From assembly GCA_903930675.1 (NCBI GenBank), contig CAIYZJ010000040.1, positions 1 through 42,102 of the forward strand: a stretch of 42,102 nucleotides of DNA, given 5' to 3'. The notes beneath the pieces are model-generated. The model did no database searches. It saw only the letters and a program-made list of their open reading frames with translations, and was not told the DNA's origin. This DNA comes from an uncultured Hyphomicrobiales bacterium. Lineage in GTDB: Bacteria; Pseudomonadota; Alphaproteobacteria; Rhizobiales; Beijerinckiaceae. Position 1 is the first letter of the stretch. The number at the start of each line of letters is the position of its first letter. Below, in pieces: positions 21,564 through 29,330 of the stretch. The position numbers were made by a program, and so were the translations under genes.

Positions 21564-21586
21564 ATACCCGCCATGAGGGCGGGCAT
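21564..21586. repeat. REP-like palindromic element between uvrB and ilvE
   Basis: ATACCCGCC (21564-21572) and GGCGGGCAT (21578-21586) are inverted around ATGAG with one mismatch, in the context GTGGATACCCGCC...GGCGGGCATGACA. This resembles the common alphaproteobacterial intergenic palindrome (GTCATGCCCGCC...GGCGGGCATCCAC type). Only one copy was noticed in this window, so repetition in the genome is unproven. Confidence 0.5.
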
Positions 21587-21617
21587 GACAGGCGAGAAGC
21601 CCATCAAGAGTGAGCCC

Positions 21618-21650
21618 AACAAAAAACCCGCTCCGAAGAGCGGGTTTTCA
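21618..21650. terminator. Bidirectional intrinsic terminator between uvrB and ilvE
   Basis: AAAACCCGCTC (21623-21633) and GAGCGGGTTTT (21638-21648) form a perfect 11-bp stem around CGAA. On the minus strand it is followed by TTTTTTGTTGGG, so it is a strong ilvE terminator. On the plus strand the T tract is shorter, and it may stop uvrB transcription less efficiently. Confidence 0.9.
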
Positions 21651-21673
21651 ATCTCGCAACAGTCCCAAAAGCC

Positions 21674-22549
21674 TTATTTCGGCGTCACGGCTGCCGTGTA
21701 AGCATCGATCAGCGTTCGCGAAATTGTGCCCGGGGCGAAGGTGTAAGGGCCGATTTCCGAAACGGGGGTGACTTCCGCACCCGTGCCGCAGATGAAGCAT
21801 TCTTCCAGATCGGACAGCTCGTCCGGCATGATGCGGCGTTCGACCACTTCGATGCCGTTGGCCTTGGCCAGATCGATCACCGTGTTGCGGGTGATGCCGT
21901 TGAGGAAGCAATCGGCAATCGGGGTATGGATCACGCCGCCTTTGGTGAAGAAGATATTGGCACCGGTGCATTCGGCCACGCGGCCCTGCCAATCCAGCAT
22001 CATCGCATCGGCATAGCCCTTGCGCTCGGCGCGATGCTTGGAAATCGTGCAGATCATATAGAGACCCGCCGCTTTGGCATGAACCGGAGCGGTTGCCGGA
22101 TCGGGACGGCGGTAATCGGCCACATCCAGACGGATGCCCTTCATCTTCTGTTCCATGTCGAACATCGACGGCCAATCCCACACCGTAATTGCCACATGGA
22201 TGGTGGCATGCTGGGCGGCAACTGCCATCATTTCGCTGCCGCGCCAGGCGACAGGGCGGACATAACAGCTCTGGAAACCATTACTGGCCACAACCAGATC
22301 TTTGGCGGCATCCAGTTCGGCAACCGAATAGGGAATGGTGAAATCCATGATTTCAGCCGATTTATGGAAACGTTGCGAATGTTCGGTGGTCTTGAAGATC
22401 TTGCCGCCATAGGCGCGCTCGCCCTCGAACACGCTGGAGCCGTAATGCAAACCGTGGCTGAGCACATGCAGCTTGGCATCCTGCCATGGCACGAGCTTGC
22501 CATTGAGCCAAATCCAGCCGTCACGCAGATCAAATGGGATGATGGACAT
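21674..22549 (-). CDS. ilvE: Branched-chain amino acid aminotransferase
   Basis: IlvE interconverts leucine, isoleucine and valine with their 2-oxo acids using PLP. The 291-residue protein shows the class IV fold. Features are LSHGLHYGSSVFEGERAYGG near residue 30, YVRPVAWRG near 96, the PLP lysine K159 in PVHAKAAGLY, LDWQGRVAECTGANIFFTKG near 184 (E and the GxxxN PLP-phosphate region), GITRNTVIDLAKANGIEVVE, and the C-terminal ECFICGTGAEVTPVSEIGPY. The ATG at 22547-22549 has AGAGGAG eight bases upstream. It is divergent from the MarR gene. The ilvE-petP-petR order is common in Hyphomicrobiales, so the MarR protein may affect ilvE, though this is not shown. Confidence 0.96.
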   Translation of the reverse strand: MSIIPFDLRDGWIWLNGKLVPWQDAKLHVLSHGLHYGSSVFEGERAYGGKIFKTTEHSQRFHKSAEIMDFTIPYSVAELDAAKDLVVASNGFQSCYVRPVAWRGSEMMAVAAQHATIHVAITVWDWPSMFDMEQKMKGIRLDVADYRRPDPATAPVHAKAAGLYMICTISKHRAERKGYADAMMLDWQGRVAECTGANIFFTKGGVIHTPIADCFLNGITRNTVIDLAKANGIEVVERRIMPDELSDLEECFICGTGAEVTPVSEIGPYTFAPGTISRTLIDAYTAAVTPK

Positions 22550-22635
22550 TGCGGTCGCTCCTCTGGTTCATCGCCACACCCAACCGCGAAGACCCCAATC
22601 CGGAAGCGGTTGATCATTTTATGTCGTTTCTAGGT

Positions 22636-22681
22636 CTTGACGGGTAACAATCAAGCTGAAATATGTCAATAAGACTGACGT
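22636..22681. promoter_or_regulatory. Two dyads in the divergent ilvE-marR promoter region
   Basis: CTTGA (22636-22640) and TCAAG (22651-22655) are a perfect dyad with a 10-base spacer. ATGTCA (22663-22668) and TGACGT (22676-22681) are an imperfect dyad with one mismatch. TTGACG at 22638-22643 could be a -35 element for the marR gene. MarR-family proteins usually bind such dyads near their own promoter, so an autoregulatory operator is plausible. Confidence 0.3.
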
Positions 22682-22743
22682 AAAATTTCTGTGTTTCACC
22701 CTGCTTCATGCTCTTTTTATCAATCCCGAAGGATGCGCGCTGG

Positions 22744-23232
22744 ATGAATGAGGCCACCCGACCCGTCGATCACCCCGCAACTCCGGCCGATGCCGCAGCG
22801 GTTCCCTATGATCTGATCGAGCTGTTCTTTTTTGCCTATCGGGATTTTGTGAGCGATCCCGACCGGATTCTGGAGAAATACAGCTTTGGCCGCGCCCACC
22901 ATCGCGTGCTGCATTTCGTCAACCGCCGCCCCGGTCTGACCATTGCCGCGCTGCTCGATATTCTGAAAATCACCAAGCAAAGCCTCAACCGCGTGCTGAA
23001 AGAACTGATCGAACAGGGCTATATCGACAGCCGCGCCGGAGAAAACGACCGGCGGCAACGCCTGCTGTTTCCCACCGCGGCGGGGCGTCAACTGGCGGGG
23101 GATCTGGCCTTGTTGCAGGCCCGCCGCATCAACCGCGCCCTGTCCGAATTCGGTCCCGATGCCCGCGCCATGACAAAAGACTTCCTGCTGGCCATGATCA
23201 ACCCCGAAGACCGCGATGTGGTGGCCGGATAG
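22744..23232 (+). CDS. MarR-family transcriptional regulator (PetP-like)
   Basis: The product is a 162-residue winged-helix regulator. The N-terminal dimerisation helix (LIELFFFAYRDFVSDPDRIL) is followed by RAHHRVLHFVNRRPGLTIAALL, the recognition region LKITKQSLNRVLKELIEQGYI, and the wing RAGENDRRQRLLFPTAAG with the typical D-R-R motif. This matches MarR/PetP proteins that precede a response regulator of the PetR type. PetP-PetR was named from Rhodobacter capsulatus, where they influence bc1 complex expression. The ATG at 22744 has GAAGGA 10 bases upstream; an in-frame ATG at 22708 exists. A 41-bp gap separates it from the response regulator. Confidence 0.9.
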   Translation: MNEATRPVDHPATPADAAAVPYDLIELFFFAYRDFVSDPDRILEKYSFGRAHHRVLHFVNRRPGLTIAALLDILKITKQSLNRVLKELIEQGYIDSRAGENDRRQRLLFPTAAGRQLAGDLALLQARRINRALSEFGPDARAMTKDFLLAMINPEDRDVVAG

Positions 23233-23273
23233 AAGCTGTCCCCCGCGATCCGAAACCGTGCTAGGATGAAGCC

Positions 23274-23987
23274 ATGACGAAATCATCTGCCCAACCGCTT
23301 GCCGATGATGCCCCGCATGTTCTGGTGGTGGATGACGACCGCCGCCTGCGTGAATTGCTGGCGCGGTTTCTGGGCGATCACGGCTACCGGATCAGCGTGG
23401 CGCGCGACACCACCGATGCGCGTGCTGCTTTGTCGGTGATGCAATTTGACGGGGTGATTCTGGATGTGATGATGCCGGGCGAAAACGGTTTTGATTTCGC
23501 CAAAAGCCTGCGCACCACCTCCGATGTGCCGATCCTGATGCTGACGGCGCGCAGCGAGACCGATGACCGCGTGCGCGGGCTGGAAATCGGGGTCGATGAC
23601 TATCTGTCCAAACCGTTCGAGCCGCGTGAATTGCTGTTGCGCCTCAACAATATCCGCCGCCGCACCACGCAGGCCGCCGCAGTGGTTGAGACGGTCGAAC
23701 AGGTCAGTTTCGGCCCCTATGTCTATCATATCGGGCGCGGCGAATTGCGTTGCGACGGCGAGGGTGTGAAAATCAGCGAGCGCGAACGCGATATTCTGAC
23801 CCTGCTGGCCACGCGTCCGGGCCAGACCGTGCCGCGCGAGGAATTTGCCGCCCACGAGGATATTTCCAACGAGCGCACGGTGGATGTGCAGATCAACCGC
23901 CTGCGCCGCAAGATCGAGGCCGATCCGGCCAATCCCACCCATTTGCAAACCGTTCGCGGGGTAGGATATCGCCTTGTCGCCACCTGA
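23274..23987 (+). CDS. OmpR-family response regulator (PetR-like)
   Basis: The product is a 237-residue two-component response regulator. The receiver domain has the acidic pair DDD (20-22), the phosphoacceptor D64 in VILDVMMPGENGFD, T91 in MLTARSE, and K113 in LSKPFEP. The C-terminal winged-helix domain starts near residue 150, with SERERDILTLLATRPGQTVPRE and a recognition helix in TVDVQINRLRRKIEADP. The ATG at 23274 has AGGA eight bases upstream. Its TGA is one base before the ATG of the kinase, so both are co-translated. The neighbouring MarR protein likely belongs to the same transcript. Targets cannot be read from the sequence. Confidence 0.95.
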   Translation: MTKSSAQPLADDAPHVLVVDDDRRLRELLARFLGDHGYRISVARDTTDARAALSVMQFDGVILDVMMPGENGFDFAKSLRTTSDVPILMLTARSETDDRVRGLEIGVDDYLSKPFEPRELLLRLNNIRRRTTQAAAVVETVEQVSFGPYVYHIGRGELRCDGEGVKISERERDILTLLATRPGQTVPREEFAAHEDISNERTVDVQINRLRRKIEADPANPTHLQTVRGVGYRLVAT

Positions 23988-23988
23988 T

Positions 23989-25362
23989 ATGTCCCAACCC
24001 GCCCGCCCTGCCATGCGACCGCTGCCGATCCGCCTCTGGCGGCGGCTGACCGGCTGGCTGGGCCGCCAGATGCCGAGCGGCTTGCTGGCGCGCGCGCTGA
24101 TCACCATCATCGCACCGATGGTGATCTTGCAAACCGTGATCGGTTTGACCTTTATGGACCGGCACTGGCTCTCGGTGACACGGCGGTTGTCGGCGGCGGT
24201 CTCACAGGATATTGCGGCGGTGATCGACGTGCTCGACACCTATCCGCAGGATGCCGAATTCGACCAGATCAACCGTCTCGCACTCGACCGGATGCTGTTG
24301 GATGTCGACATTCTGCCTGCCGGCCCCCTGCCTGCGCCGGTGAAGCGGCAATTCCTGTCGCGCTTCCATGATGTGTTTGCCGACCAGCTCAAACGGCGGA
24401 TCGACCGGCCTTTCTGGCTCGACACCACCAGCAATCCCAGCATTGTCCGCATTCAAATCCCTATCAATCAGGGGATTTTGGCGGTCAAATTCCGCAGCTC
24501 GCTGGCCTATGCCGCCAATTCGCATATTTTCATCGTCTGGATGCTCGGCACGGCGCTGGTCCTGCTGGCGATTGCCGTTATTTTCATGCGCAACCAGATC
24601 AGGCCGATCCAGCGTCTTTCCGAAGCGGCCGAGAGTTTCGGCATGGGGCGCGATGTCGATTTCTCGCCGCGCGGGGCGCGCGAGGTGCGGCGGGCGGGCT
24701 ATGCCTTTCTCGAAATGAAACGCCGCATCGAGCGTACGATGCAGCAGCGCACCACCATGCTGAACGGCGTCAGCCACGATCTGCGCACCATTCTGACCCG
24801 TTTCCAGCTGTCGCTGGCGATTATGGACGACAATCCGGAAACCGAAGCGCTACGCCGCGACATCGACGAGATGAGCCGGATGCTGGAAGGCTATCTGGCT
24901 TTCGCGCGCGGCGAGGATACCGTCAGCAGCGCCAGCGAAGTGGATATGAACCAGTTTCTCGAAGAAGTGCGCGAGGATGCCGCCCGCTCGGGTGACCATG
25001 TCACGGTGTCCTTTGCGGGTGACCCGATGGTGACGCTGCGCGCCGACATGTTCAGACGCTGTCTGCTCAACCTTCTGGCCAATGCCGCCCGTTACGGAGA
25101 CAATCTGGCGATCATCGCCGAACGCGACAGCCGCTGGCTCACCGTCCATATCGACGATGACGGCATGGGAATTCCGGTCGACCAGCGCGAAGAAGTGTTC
25201 CGGCCCTTTGTCAGGCTCGACGAGGCCCGCAATGTCGATGAAGGCGGTTCTGGCCTCGGCCTGCCGATTGCCCGCGATATCGCGCGCGCCCATGGCGGGG
25301 ATTTATATCTCAATGACAGCCCGCTGGGCGGCTTGCGCGCCACCGTACGCATTCCGATCTGA
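23989..25362 (+). CDS. EnvZ-type sensor histidine kinase
   Basis: The product is a 457-residue inner-membrane kinase, the cognate partner of the preceding response regulator. Transmembrane helix 1 is at about residues 34-54 (ALITIIAPMVILQTVIGLTF) and helix 2 at about 183-200 (MLGTALVLLAIAVIFM), with a periplasmic domain between. A HAMP domain follows, then the H box at GVSHDLRTILTRFQLSLA with H263. The ATPase domain shows LLNLLANAARYGDN (N box), DDDGMGIP (G1) and GGSGLGLPIARDI (G2). In the H box, the canonical proline of DLRTP is isoleucine; I believe this is shared with related alphaproteobacterial kinases. The gene starts one base after the regulator's stop, and its stop abuts the stop of the convergent csaA-like gene. 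Confidence 0.94.
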   Translation: MSQPARPAMRPLPIRLWRRLTGWLGRQMPSGLLARALITIIAPMVILQTVIGLTFMDRHWLSVTRRLSAAVSQDIAAVIDVLDTYPQDAEFDQINRLALDRMLLDVDILPAGPLPAPVKRQFLSRFHDVFADQLKRRIDRPFWLDTTSNPSIVRIQIPINQGILAVKFRSSLAYAANSHIFIVWMLGTALVLLAIAVIFMRNQIRPIQRLSEAAESFGMGRDVDFSPRGAREVRRAGYAFLEMKRRIERTMQQRTTMLNGVSHDLRTILTRFQLSLAIMDDNPETEALRRDIDEMSRMLEGYLAFARGEDTVSSASEVDMNQFLEEVREDAARSGDHVTVSFAGDPMVTLRADMFRRCLLNLLANAARYGDNLAIIAERDSRWLTVHIDDDGMGIPVDQREEVFRPFVRLDEARNVDEGGSGLGLPIARDIARAHGGDLYLNDSPLGGLRATVRIPI

Positions 25363-25716
25363 TCAGAACATCCGGCCGCCCAGGGGCACATCGCGTTCGG
25401 GATGCAGCAGAATCACCGCACCCTCGGAATCGGGCACGCCCAGCGTCAGCACTTCCGACATGAACGGGCCGATCTGGCGCGGCGGGAAATTCACCACCGC
25501 CACCACCAGCCTCCCCAGCAAATCCTGCTCGCTGTAGCGGGCGACCAATTGCGCCGAGGAGCGTTTGGTGCCGATCTCAGGCCCGAAATCGATGGTGAGT
25601 TTCCATGCCGGTTTGCGCGCCTGCGGAAAGGCTTCGACCCCGACAATCTTGCCGACACGGATATCGACGGCATCGAATTGATCAAACGTGATCACCGGAC
25701 CGACTGCTTCCACCAT
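25363..25716 (-). CDS. CsaA-like tRNA-binding-domain protein
   Basis: The protein is 117 residues with a single OB-fold of the tRNA_bind type. CsaA proteins bind tRNA and have been described as chaperones assisting export. Features are FDQFDAVDIRVGKIVGVEAF near the N-terminus, WKLTIDFGPEIGTKRSSAQL, VVAVVNFPPRQIGPFMSEVL and the C-terminal LHPERDVPLGGRMF. These match the family closely. The ATG at 25714-25716 is followed by MVEAVGPVITF. The stop codon abuts the stop codon of the histidine kinase with no spacer. Upstream, 15 bp separate it from the TetR gene, so the two are probably co-transcribed. Confidence 0.92.
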   Translation of the reverse strand: MVEAVGPVITFDQFDAVDIRVGKIVGVEAFPQARKPAWKLTIDFGPEIGTKRSSAQLVARYSEQDLLGRLVVAVVNFPPRQIGPFMSEVLTLGVPDSEGAVILLHPERDVPLGGRMF

Positions 25717-25731
25717 ACCAAACCTCTCCGG

Positions 25732-26403
25732 TCAGGCCGCTTCGTCACTGCGTCGCGCACGGCGAGGGCGCGGGGCAGACCGGCCTGCCTTCAACCGCTC
25801 GCACAAGCCGTGCAACGGGCTCTTTGCCCCTGCAAAACCTTCGATTTTATGGATGATTTTTCCGGCCTGATCCAGCTCGCGGTCCAGCCGTGCCATGGTT
25901 TTGGCCATGTCCTTGTCCTCGTCATCCACCCAGACTTCGACAACACGGGCGAACAGCAGCACACCGCCCTGAATCCGCAAGGCACCGAGCGGCCCCTCGG
26001 TATCGATCCCGGAAGCCGCCAGCATGAAGCGCATCGAATTGACCGCTGTCTGGTTGAGCGCGAGCAGCATCAGGGGATCACGCCGCAGCGCTTTCATGAC
26101 CGAGCGGATCGCCGCTTTGTAAGGGGTCATGGCATCGAGACGGCGCATCAGCACGTCGAACAGGCGTTCGCGCGCCGGCTCACCGGCCAGTTCTTTGGCC
26201 TCGTCGGCCAGAACGGCCTGATCGATCCGCCGCGCCAGCCCTGCCAGCACAGCCCCTTTGGAGGGGAAGCAATCGCGGAACTCGCTCAAGCCCACATCGG
26301 CCTGCCGCGCCACATCGGCAATGTCGAACGAGTCCCAGTCCCGATGCGCAGCCATCAGCATGGTGGCATCGATGATACGGTCACGGATCGAGTGGTTCTG
26401 CAT
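25732..26403 (-). CDS. TetR-family transcriptional regulator
   Basis: The protein is 223 residues. The N-terminal helix-turn-helix is recognisable (IRDRIIDATMLMAAHRDWDS, FDIADVARQADVGLSEFRDC, FPSKGAVLAGLARRID), typical of TetR regulators. The C-terminal ligand-binding region is helical and ends in a basic, arginine-rich tail (RSAPRPRRARRS). The wing and recognition helix use VGLSEFRDCFPSKGAVL. The ligand is unknown. A relationship to COQ9-type proteins, which share this fold, is possible given the C-terminal helices but is not established. It lies in a minus-strand group with csaA, proC and ybjN. Upstream of it is a 69-bp gap to proC. Confidence 0.85.
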   Translation of the reverse strand: MQNHSIRDRIIDATMLMAAHRDWDSFDIADVARQADVGLSEFRDCFPSKGAVLAGLARRIDQAVLADEAKELAGEPARERLFDVLMRRLDAMTPYKAAIRSVMKALRRDPLMLLALNQTAVNSMRFMLAASGIDTEGPLGALRIQGGVLLFARVVEVWVDDEDKDMAKTMARLDRELDQAGKIIHKIEGFAGAKSPLHGLCERLKAGRSAPRPRRARRSDEAA

Positions 26404-26472
26404 GTCCTGTTCCTTTGCGAACGACGCTACAGAAACAAGATAGGGTCAAGCGGGCACGATATCCAGTGCTGT

Positions 26473-27297
26473 TTAGCCCGACAGGGCAACAGCGCGCTTG
26501 CGGGCGGCATCGACCGCCGAGACCATCAAGGGGCTCAAACCGTCACCGGCCATCAACACTTCGAGCGCGGCCGCGGTGGTGCCGCCGGGCGAGGTGACAT
26601 TCTGGCGCAAAGTGGCGGGCGACAGATCGGACCGGTGCAGCAATTCACCCGCGCCGGTGATGGTCATCCGCGCCAGACGCGCGGCCACATCCGCAGGCAG
26701 GCCCTGCGCCTCGCCGGCCTTGGCCAGACATTCAACCAGCAAAAACACATAGGCAGGGCCGGAACCCGACACCGAGGTCACAGCATCGATCAGGCTTTCA
26801 TCACCCACCCATTCCACGCCGCCGACGCAAGACAACAAGGTGGTTGTCATATCACGCTGGGAATCGGACACGCCGTGCGCGGCATAGCAGCCGGTGACCC
26901 CGCGCCCCACCGAAGCCGGAAGATTGGGCATCGCCCGCACGATGGCCGGTGCGGTTTTGCTGTGCGGCAGGCGTGCCGCGAGATCGGCGACAGTCTTTCC
27001 CGCCAGCACCGAGACCACCAATGTCTCCGGACCGATCACATGTTGGACATGCGGCGCGGCCTCGTCCAGCATTTGCGGCTTGATCGCCAGCACAACAACC
27101 TCTGCGGCAGATATTGCCCCCTCGGGATTGAGTGCGAAGCCGTGTCGGGCGGCAAGAACCTTGAGGCTATCGGCGGGTTGGGGGTCGATCACGCTGATAT
27201 GGCGCGGATCAAACCCGCCCGCCAGCCAGCCTTCCAGCATCGCCCCGCCCATTTTTCCCGCGCCGACAAGAACCAGTGAAGCAGGAAAACGAGCCAT
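26473..27297 (-). CDS. proC: Pyrroline-5-carboxylate reductase
   Basis: ProC catalyses the last step of proline synthesis, the NAD(P)H-dependent reduction of pyrroline-5-carboxylate. The 274-residue length is normal. The dinucleotide-binding motif VGAGKMGGAM (11-20) is at the N-terminus. VVLAIKPQMLDE near residue 68 and RAMPNLPASVGRGVTG near 121 follow. The family signature lies near 170 (SVSGSGPAYVFLLVECLA), and the C-terminus has VTSPGGTTAAALEVL, the conserved PGGTT substrate region. The ATG at 27295-27297 is 3 bases downstream of the ybjN stop, so the two are tightly coupled. Confidence 0.96.
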   Translation of the reverse strand: MARFPASLVLVGAGKMGGAMLEGWLAGGFDPRHISVIDPQPADSLKVLAARHGFALNPEGAISAAEVVVLAIKPQMLDEAAPHVQHVIGPETLVVSVLAGKTVADLAARLPHSKTAPAIVRAMPNLPASVGRGVTGCYAAHGVSDSQRDMTTTLLSCVGGVEWVGDESLIDAVTSVSGSGPAYVFLLVECLAKAGEAQGLPADVAARLARMTITGAGELLHRSDLSPATLRQNVTSPGGTTAAALEVLMAGDGLSPLMVSAVDAARKRAVALSG

Positions 27298-27300
27298 GGC

Positions 27301-27804
27301 TTAAGCCTCTCCGACAGTCTCGAACATCGCGCTGGCCAGCGCATCGGCAGGGCTTTTGCCCGCCCACAACAAAAACTGGAAGGCCTGATAATAACGGTCA
27401 CAGGCTTCCACCGCCACCTTCAACAAGGCCTGACACTGGTGACCATTGGGTTCGGCACCACCTGCCAGCAACAAGGAATGGCGGAACATCACCACATCAT
27501 CCTTGGCCCACAGATCGAAATGGCCGATCCACAAATGTTCGTTGATCAGCGAGACCAGCTCGTTCACATCGGCGCGGCGGCGTTGTGATGTTTTGAGATC
27601 GAACGCGCAGCCGACATGCAGGGCCTCCATCTCGTCAAGCCAGGTAAACGCAATCTGGTAATCGCACCAGCTGCCTTCCACCGTGATGGAAATTTCGTTC
27701 TCGTCCGCCCGGTCAAACGACCAGTCGTGCAAAGCGGCGAGCCGTTCGACAATGTCGAGCGGATGCTCACTGCGTTCGCTGAGATCAAATTCGATGGCGG
27801 CCAT
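27301..27804 (-). CDS. YbjN-domain protein
   Basis: The protein is 167 residues with the YbjN fold, resembling the type III secretion chaperone fold. Features are MAAIEFDLSERSEHPLDIVE, the central LKTSQRRRADVNELVSLINE, HFDLWAKDDVVMFRHSLLLA, and the C-terminal ALLKVAVEACDRYYQAFQFLLW. In Hyphomicrobiales the gene is typically next to proC, as here, where the stop lies 3 bases before the proC start. In E. coli YbjN has been linked to stress and motility phenotypes, but the molecular function is unknown. The 229-bp stretch upstream (27805-28033) shows no gene I can support. Confidence 0.9.
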   Translation of the reverse strand: MAAIEFDLSERSEHPLDIVERLAALHDWSFDRADENEISITVEGSWCDYQIAFTWLDEMEALHVGCAFDLKTSQRRRADVNELVSLINEHLWIGHFDLWAKDDVVMFRHSLLLAGGAEPNGHQCQALLKVAVEACDRYYQAFQFLLWAGKSPADALASAMFETVGEA

Positions 27805-28033
27805 TGCGGTCCCGTCTCCAGATCACCTGCTCTGGACGAGAACCGTCCAGACCATGCCCGATCTGAAAAGCGTCACCGAGGCCGGTTGAACCAACTGGCC
27901 AGAGGCGACTCACATCGACACCGAGCGAGATGGACACTCATGGATTCGCAGCACATGCACAATCGCTACAAAACAATGTCCACACCCGATTGCATTTTTT
28001 TTGGATGCGGGCCGCGGATGGAAGCTTTGATCC

Positions 28034-28294
28034 TTATTCGCCGGAGGCCTGCGGCAATTTGGCTTCGAGCGCTTCGAGACGCGCCAGCAGGGCGTCGTTT
28101 TCCTCGCGCGCTTTGACAGCCATATCGCGCACCGCCTCGAATTCCTCGCGGGTGACCAGATCCATATCGCGGATCATCCGCTCGAATTGCGATTTGAACA
28201 CACCTTCGGCTTCGCGCTTGACGCCTTGGGCCATGCCTGCGGCATCGGTCATCATGCGTGCGAAATCATCGAGAATCTTGTTGCCGCCTTGCAT
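28034..28294 (-). CDS. BMFP/UbiK-family accessory factor
   Basis: This is an 86-residue protein of the family that includes membrane-fusogenic BMFP of Brucella and UbiK, an accessory factor of ubiquinone biosynthesis. The sequence starts MQGGNKILDDFARMMTDAAG, continues as a helix with REAEGVFKSQFERMIRDMDL, and ends in a coiled coil (REENDALLARLEALEAKL). This is the usual amphipathic helix plus trimerising coiled coil. The ATG at 28292-28294 has AGGAGA seven bases upstream; an in-frame ATG 63 bases upstream is less likely. It is divergent from lgt over 193 bp. Confidence 0.88.
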   Translation of the reverse strand: MQGGNKILDDFARMMTDAAGMAQGVKREAEGVFKSQFERMIRDMDLVTREEFEAVRDMAVKAREENDALLARLEALEAKLPQASGE

Positions 28295-28487
28295 GATCGT
28301 CTCTCCTGAACCGGTGTGTATAGGCTGTTCTCTAGCACGATTGCGCTGGGGTTTCACCCATAGGCATGCATTTTTTCCCGCAACCGGCGGGCGGTCCGAT
28401 TGCTTTTTGCGTTGCCTGTCCGCGAAGCCGCTTGACGAAAGCCCGCCAGAGGGGGCATCTCAGAGGGGCACCCATGGAGCCAGCCGA

Positions 28488-29330
28488 ATGCCGTTTTTCG
28501 TGATCCCCTTTCCCGCCATCGATCCCGTATTGATCAGCGTCGGTCCGTTTGTGATCCGCTGGTATGCGCTGGCCTATATCGGCGGCTTGATGCTCGGCTG
28601 GAAATTCTGCGTGCGTCTGGCGCAACAATCCTTCTTGTGGGGACAGCGGACCCCGCCAAGCCTCGCGCTGCTCGACGACATGATTTTGTTTGCCGCCCTC
28701 GGTGTGGTGCTGGGCGGCCGCACCGGCTATGTGCTGTTTTACAATCTCGATCATTTTATCGCCCATCCCGAAAATATCCTGAGCGTCTGGCAGGGCGGCA
28801 TGTCGTTTCACGGCGGGCTGGCCGGCTGCGCTTTGGGTCTGGCGATCAGCGCGCGCCGCCATGGCGAGGCGGTGGCGGGCATGTTCGATGTCGCGGCCAC
28901 GGTGGCACCGATCGGCCTGTTTTTGGGCCGCATCGCCAATTTCATCAATGGCGAATTATGGGGCCGCACCACCGATGTGGCCTGGGGTGTGGTGTTTCCG
29001 CTGGCTGGGCCTGTGCCGCGCCATCCCAGCCAGATTTACGAGGCGGGACTGGAAGGCATCCTGCTCGGCCTGCTGCTGATCTGGGCGGTGCGGCGGGGCG
29101 CATTGAAGCGTCCGTGGCTGGTGTCGGGCCTGTTCGGCATGGGCTATGGTCTGGCGAGGATTGCCTCGGAATTCTTCCGCGAGCCCGACCCGCAGCTCGG
29201 CTTCCTGCTCGGCGGGGCCACCATGGGCATGCTGCTGTCACTGCCGCTGGTGCTGATTGGCCTCGCTCTTGTGATCCGCGCCATGCGCCGGCCTCCTGTG
29301 TCCCTGCGCGATGAAAGCCCGATGGTATGA
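28488..29330 (+). CDS. lgt: Prolipoprotein diacylglyceryl transferase
   Basis: Lgt attaches diacylglycerol from phosphatidylglycerol to the lipobox cysteine of prolipoproteins at the inner membrane. The protein is 280 residues with about seven transmembrane helices. Motifs are the H108-G-G-L111 signature in MSFHGGLAG, GRIANFINGELWGR with R148, N151 and E155, and HPSQIYEAGLEG near 179. A C-terminal RIASEFFREPDPQLG follows. The ATG at 28488 follows GGAG by about eight bases. The stop overlaps the midA start by four bases (ATGA). Several lipoproteins in the window (36910 minus strand and 41764 plus strand) would be substrates. Confidence 0.96.
   Translation: MPFFVIPFPAIDPVLISVGPFVIRWYALAYIGGLMLGWKFCVRLAQQSFLWGQRTPPSLALLDDMILFAALGVVLGGRTGYVLFYNLDHFIAHPENILSVWQGGMSFHGGLAGCALGLAISARRHGEAVAGMFDVAATVAPIGLFLGRIANFINGELWGRTTDVAWGVVFPLAGPVPRHPSQIYEAGLEGILLGLLLIWAVRRGALKRPWLVSGLFGMGYGLARIASEFFREPDPQLGFLLGGATMGMLLSLPLVLIGLALVIRAMRRPPVSLRDESPMV

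Noticed and set aside
25402-27279. 625-codon open frame on the plus strand
   Set aside because: It crosses csaA, tetR and proC in antisense and has no domain; the three minus-strand genes explain the region.
27805-28033. A small gene or RNA between ybjN and the BMFP-like gene
   Set aside because: A T8 run occurs (near 27996) but no hairpin of good quality precedes it, and no coding pattern is seen.
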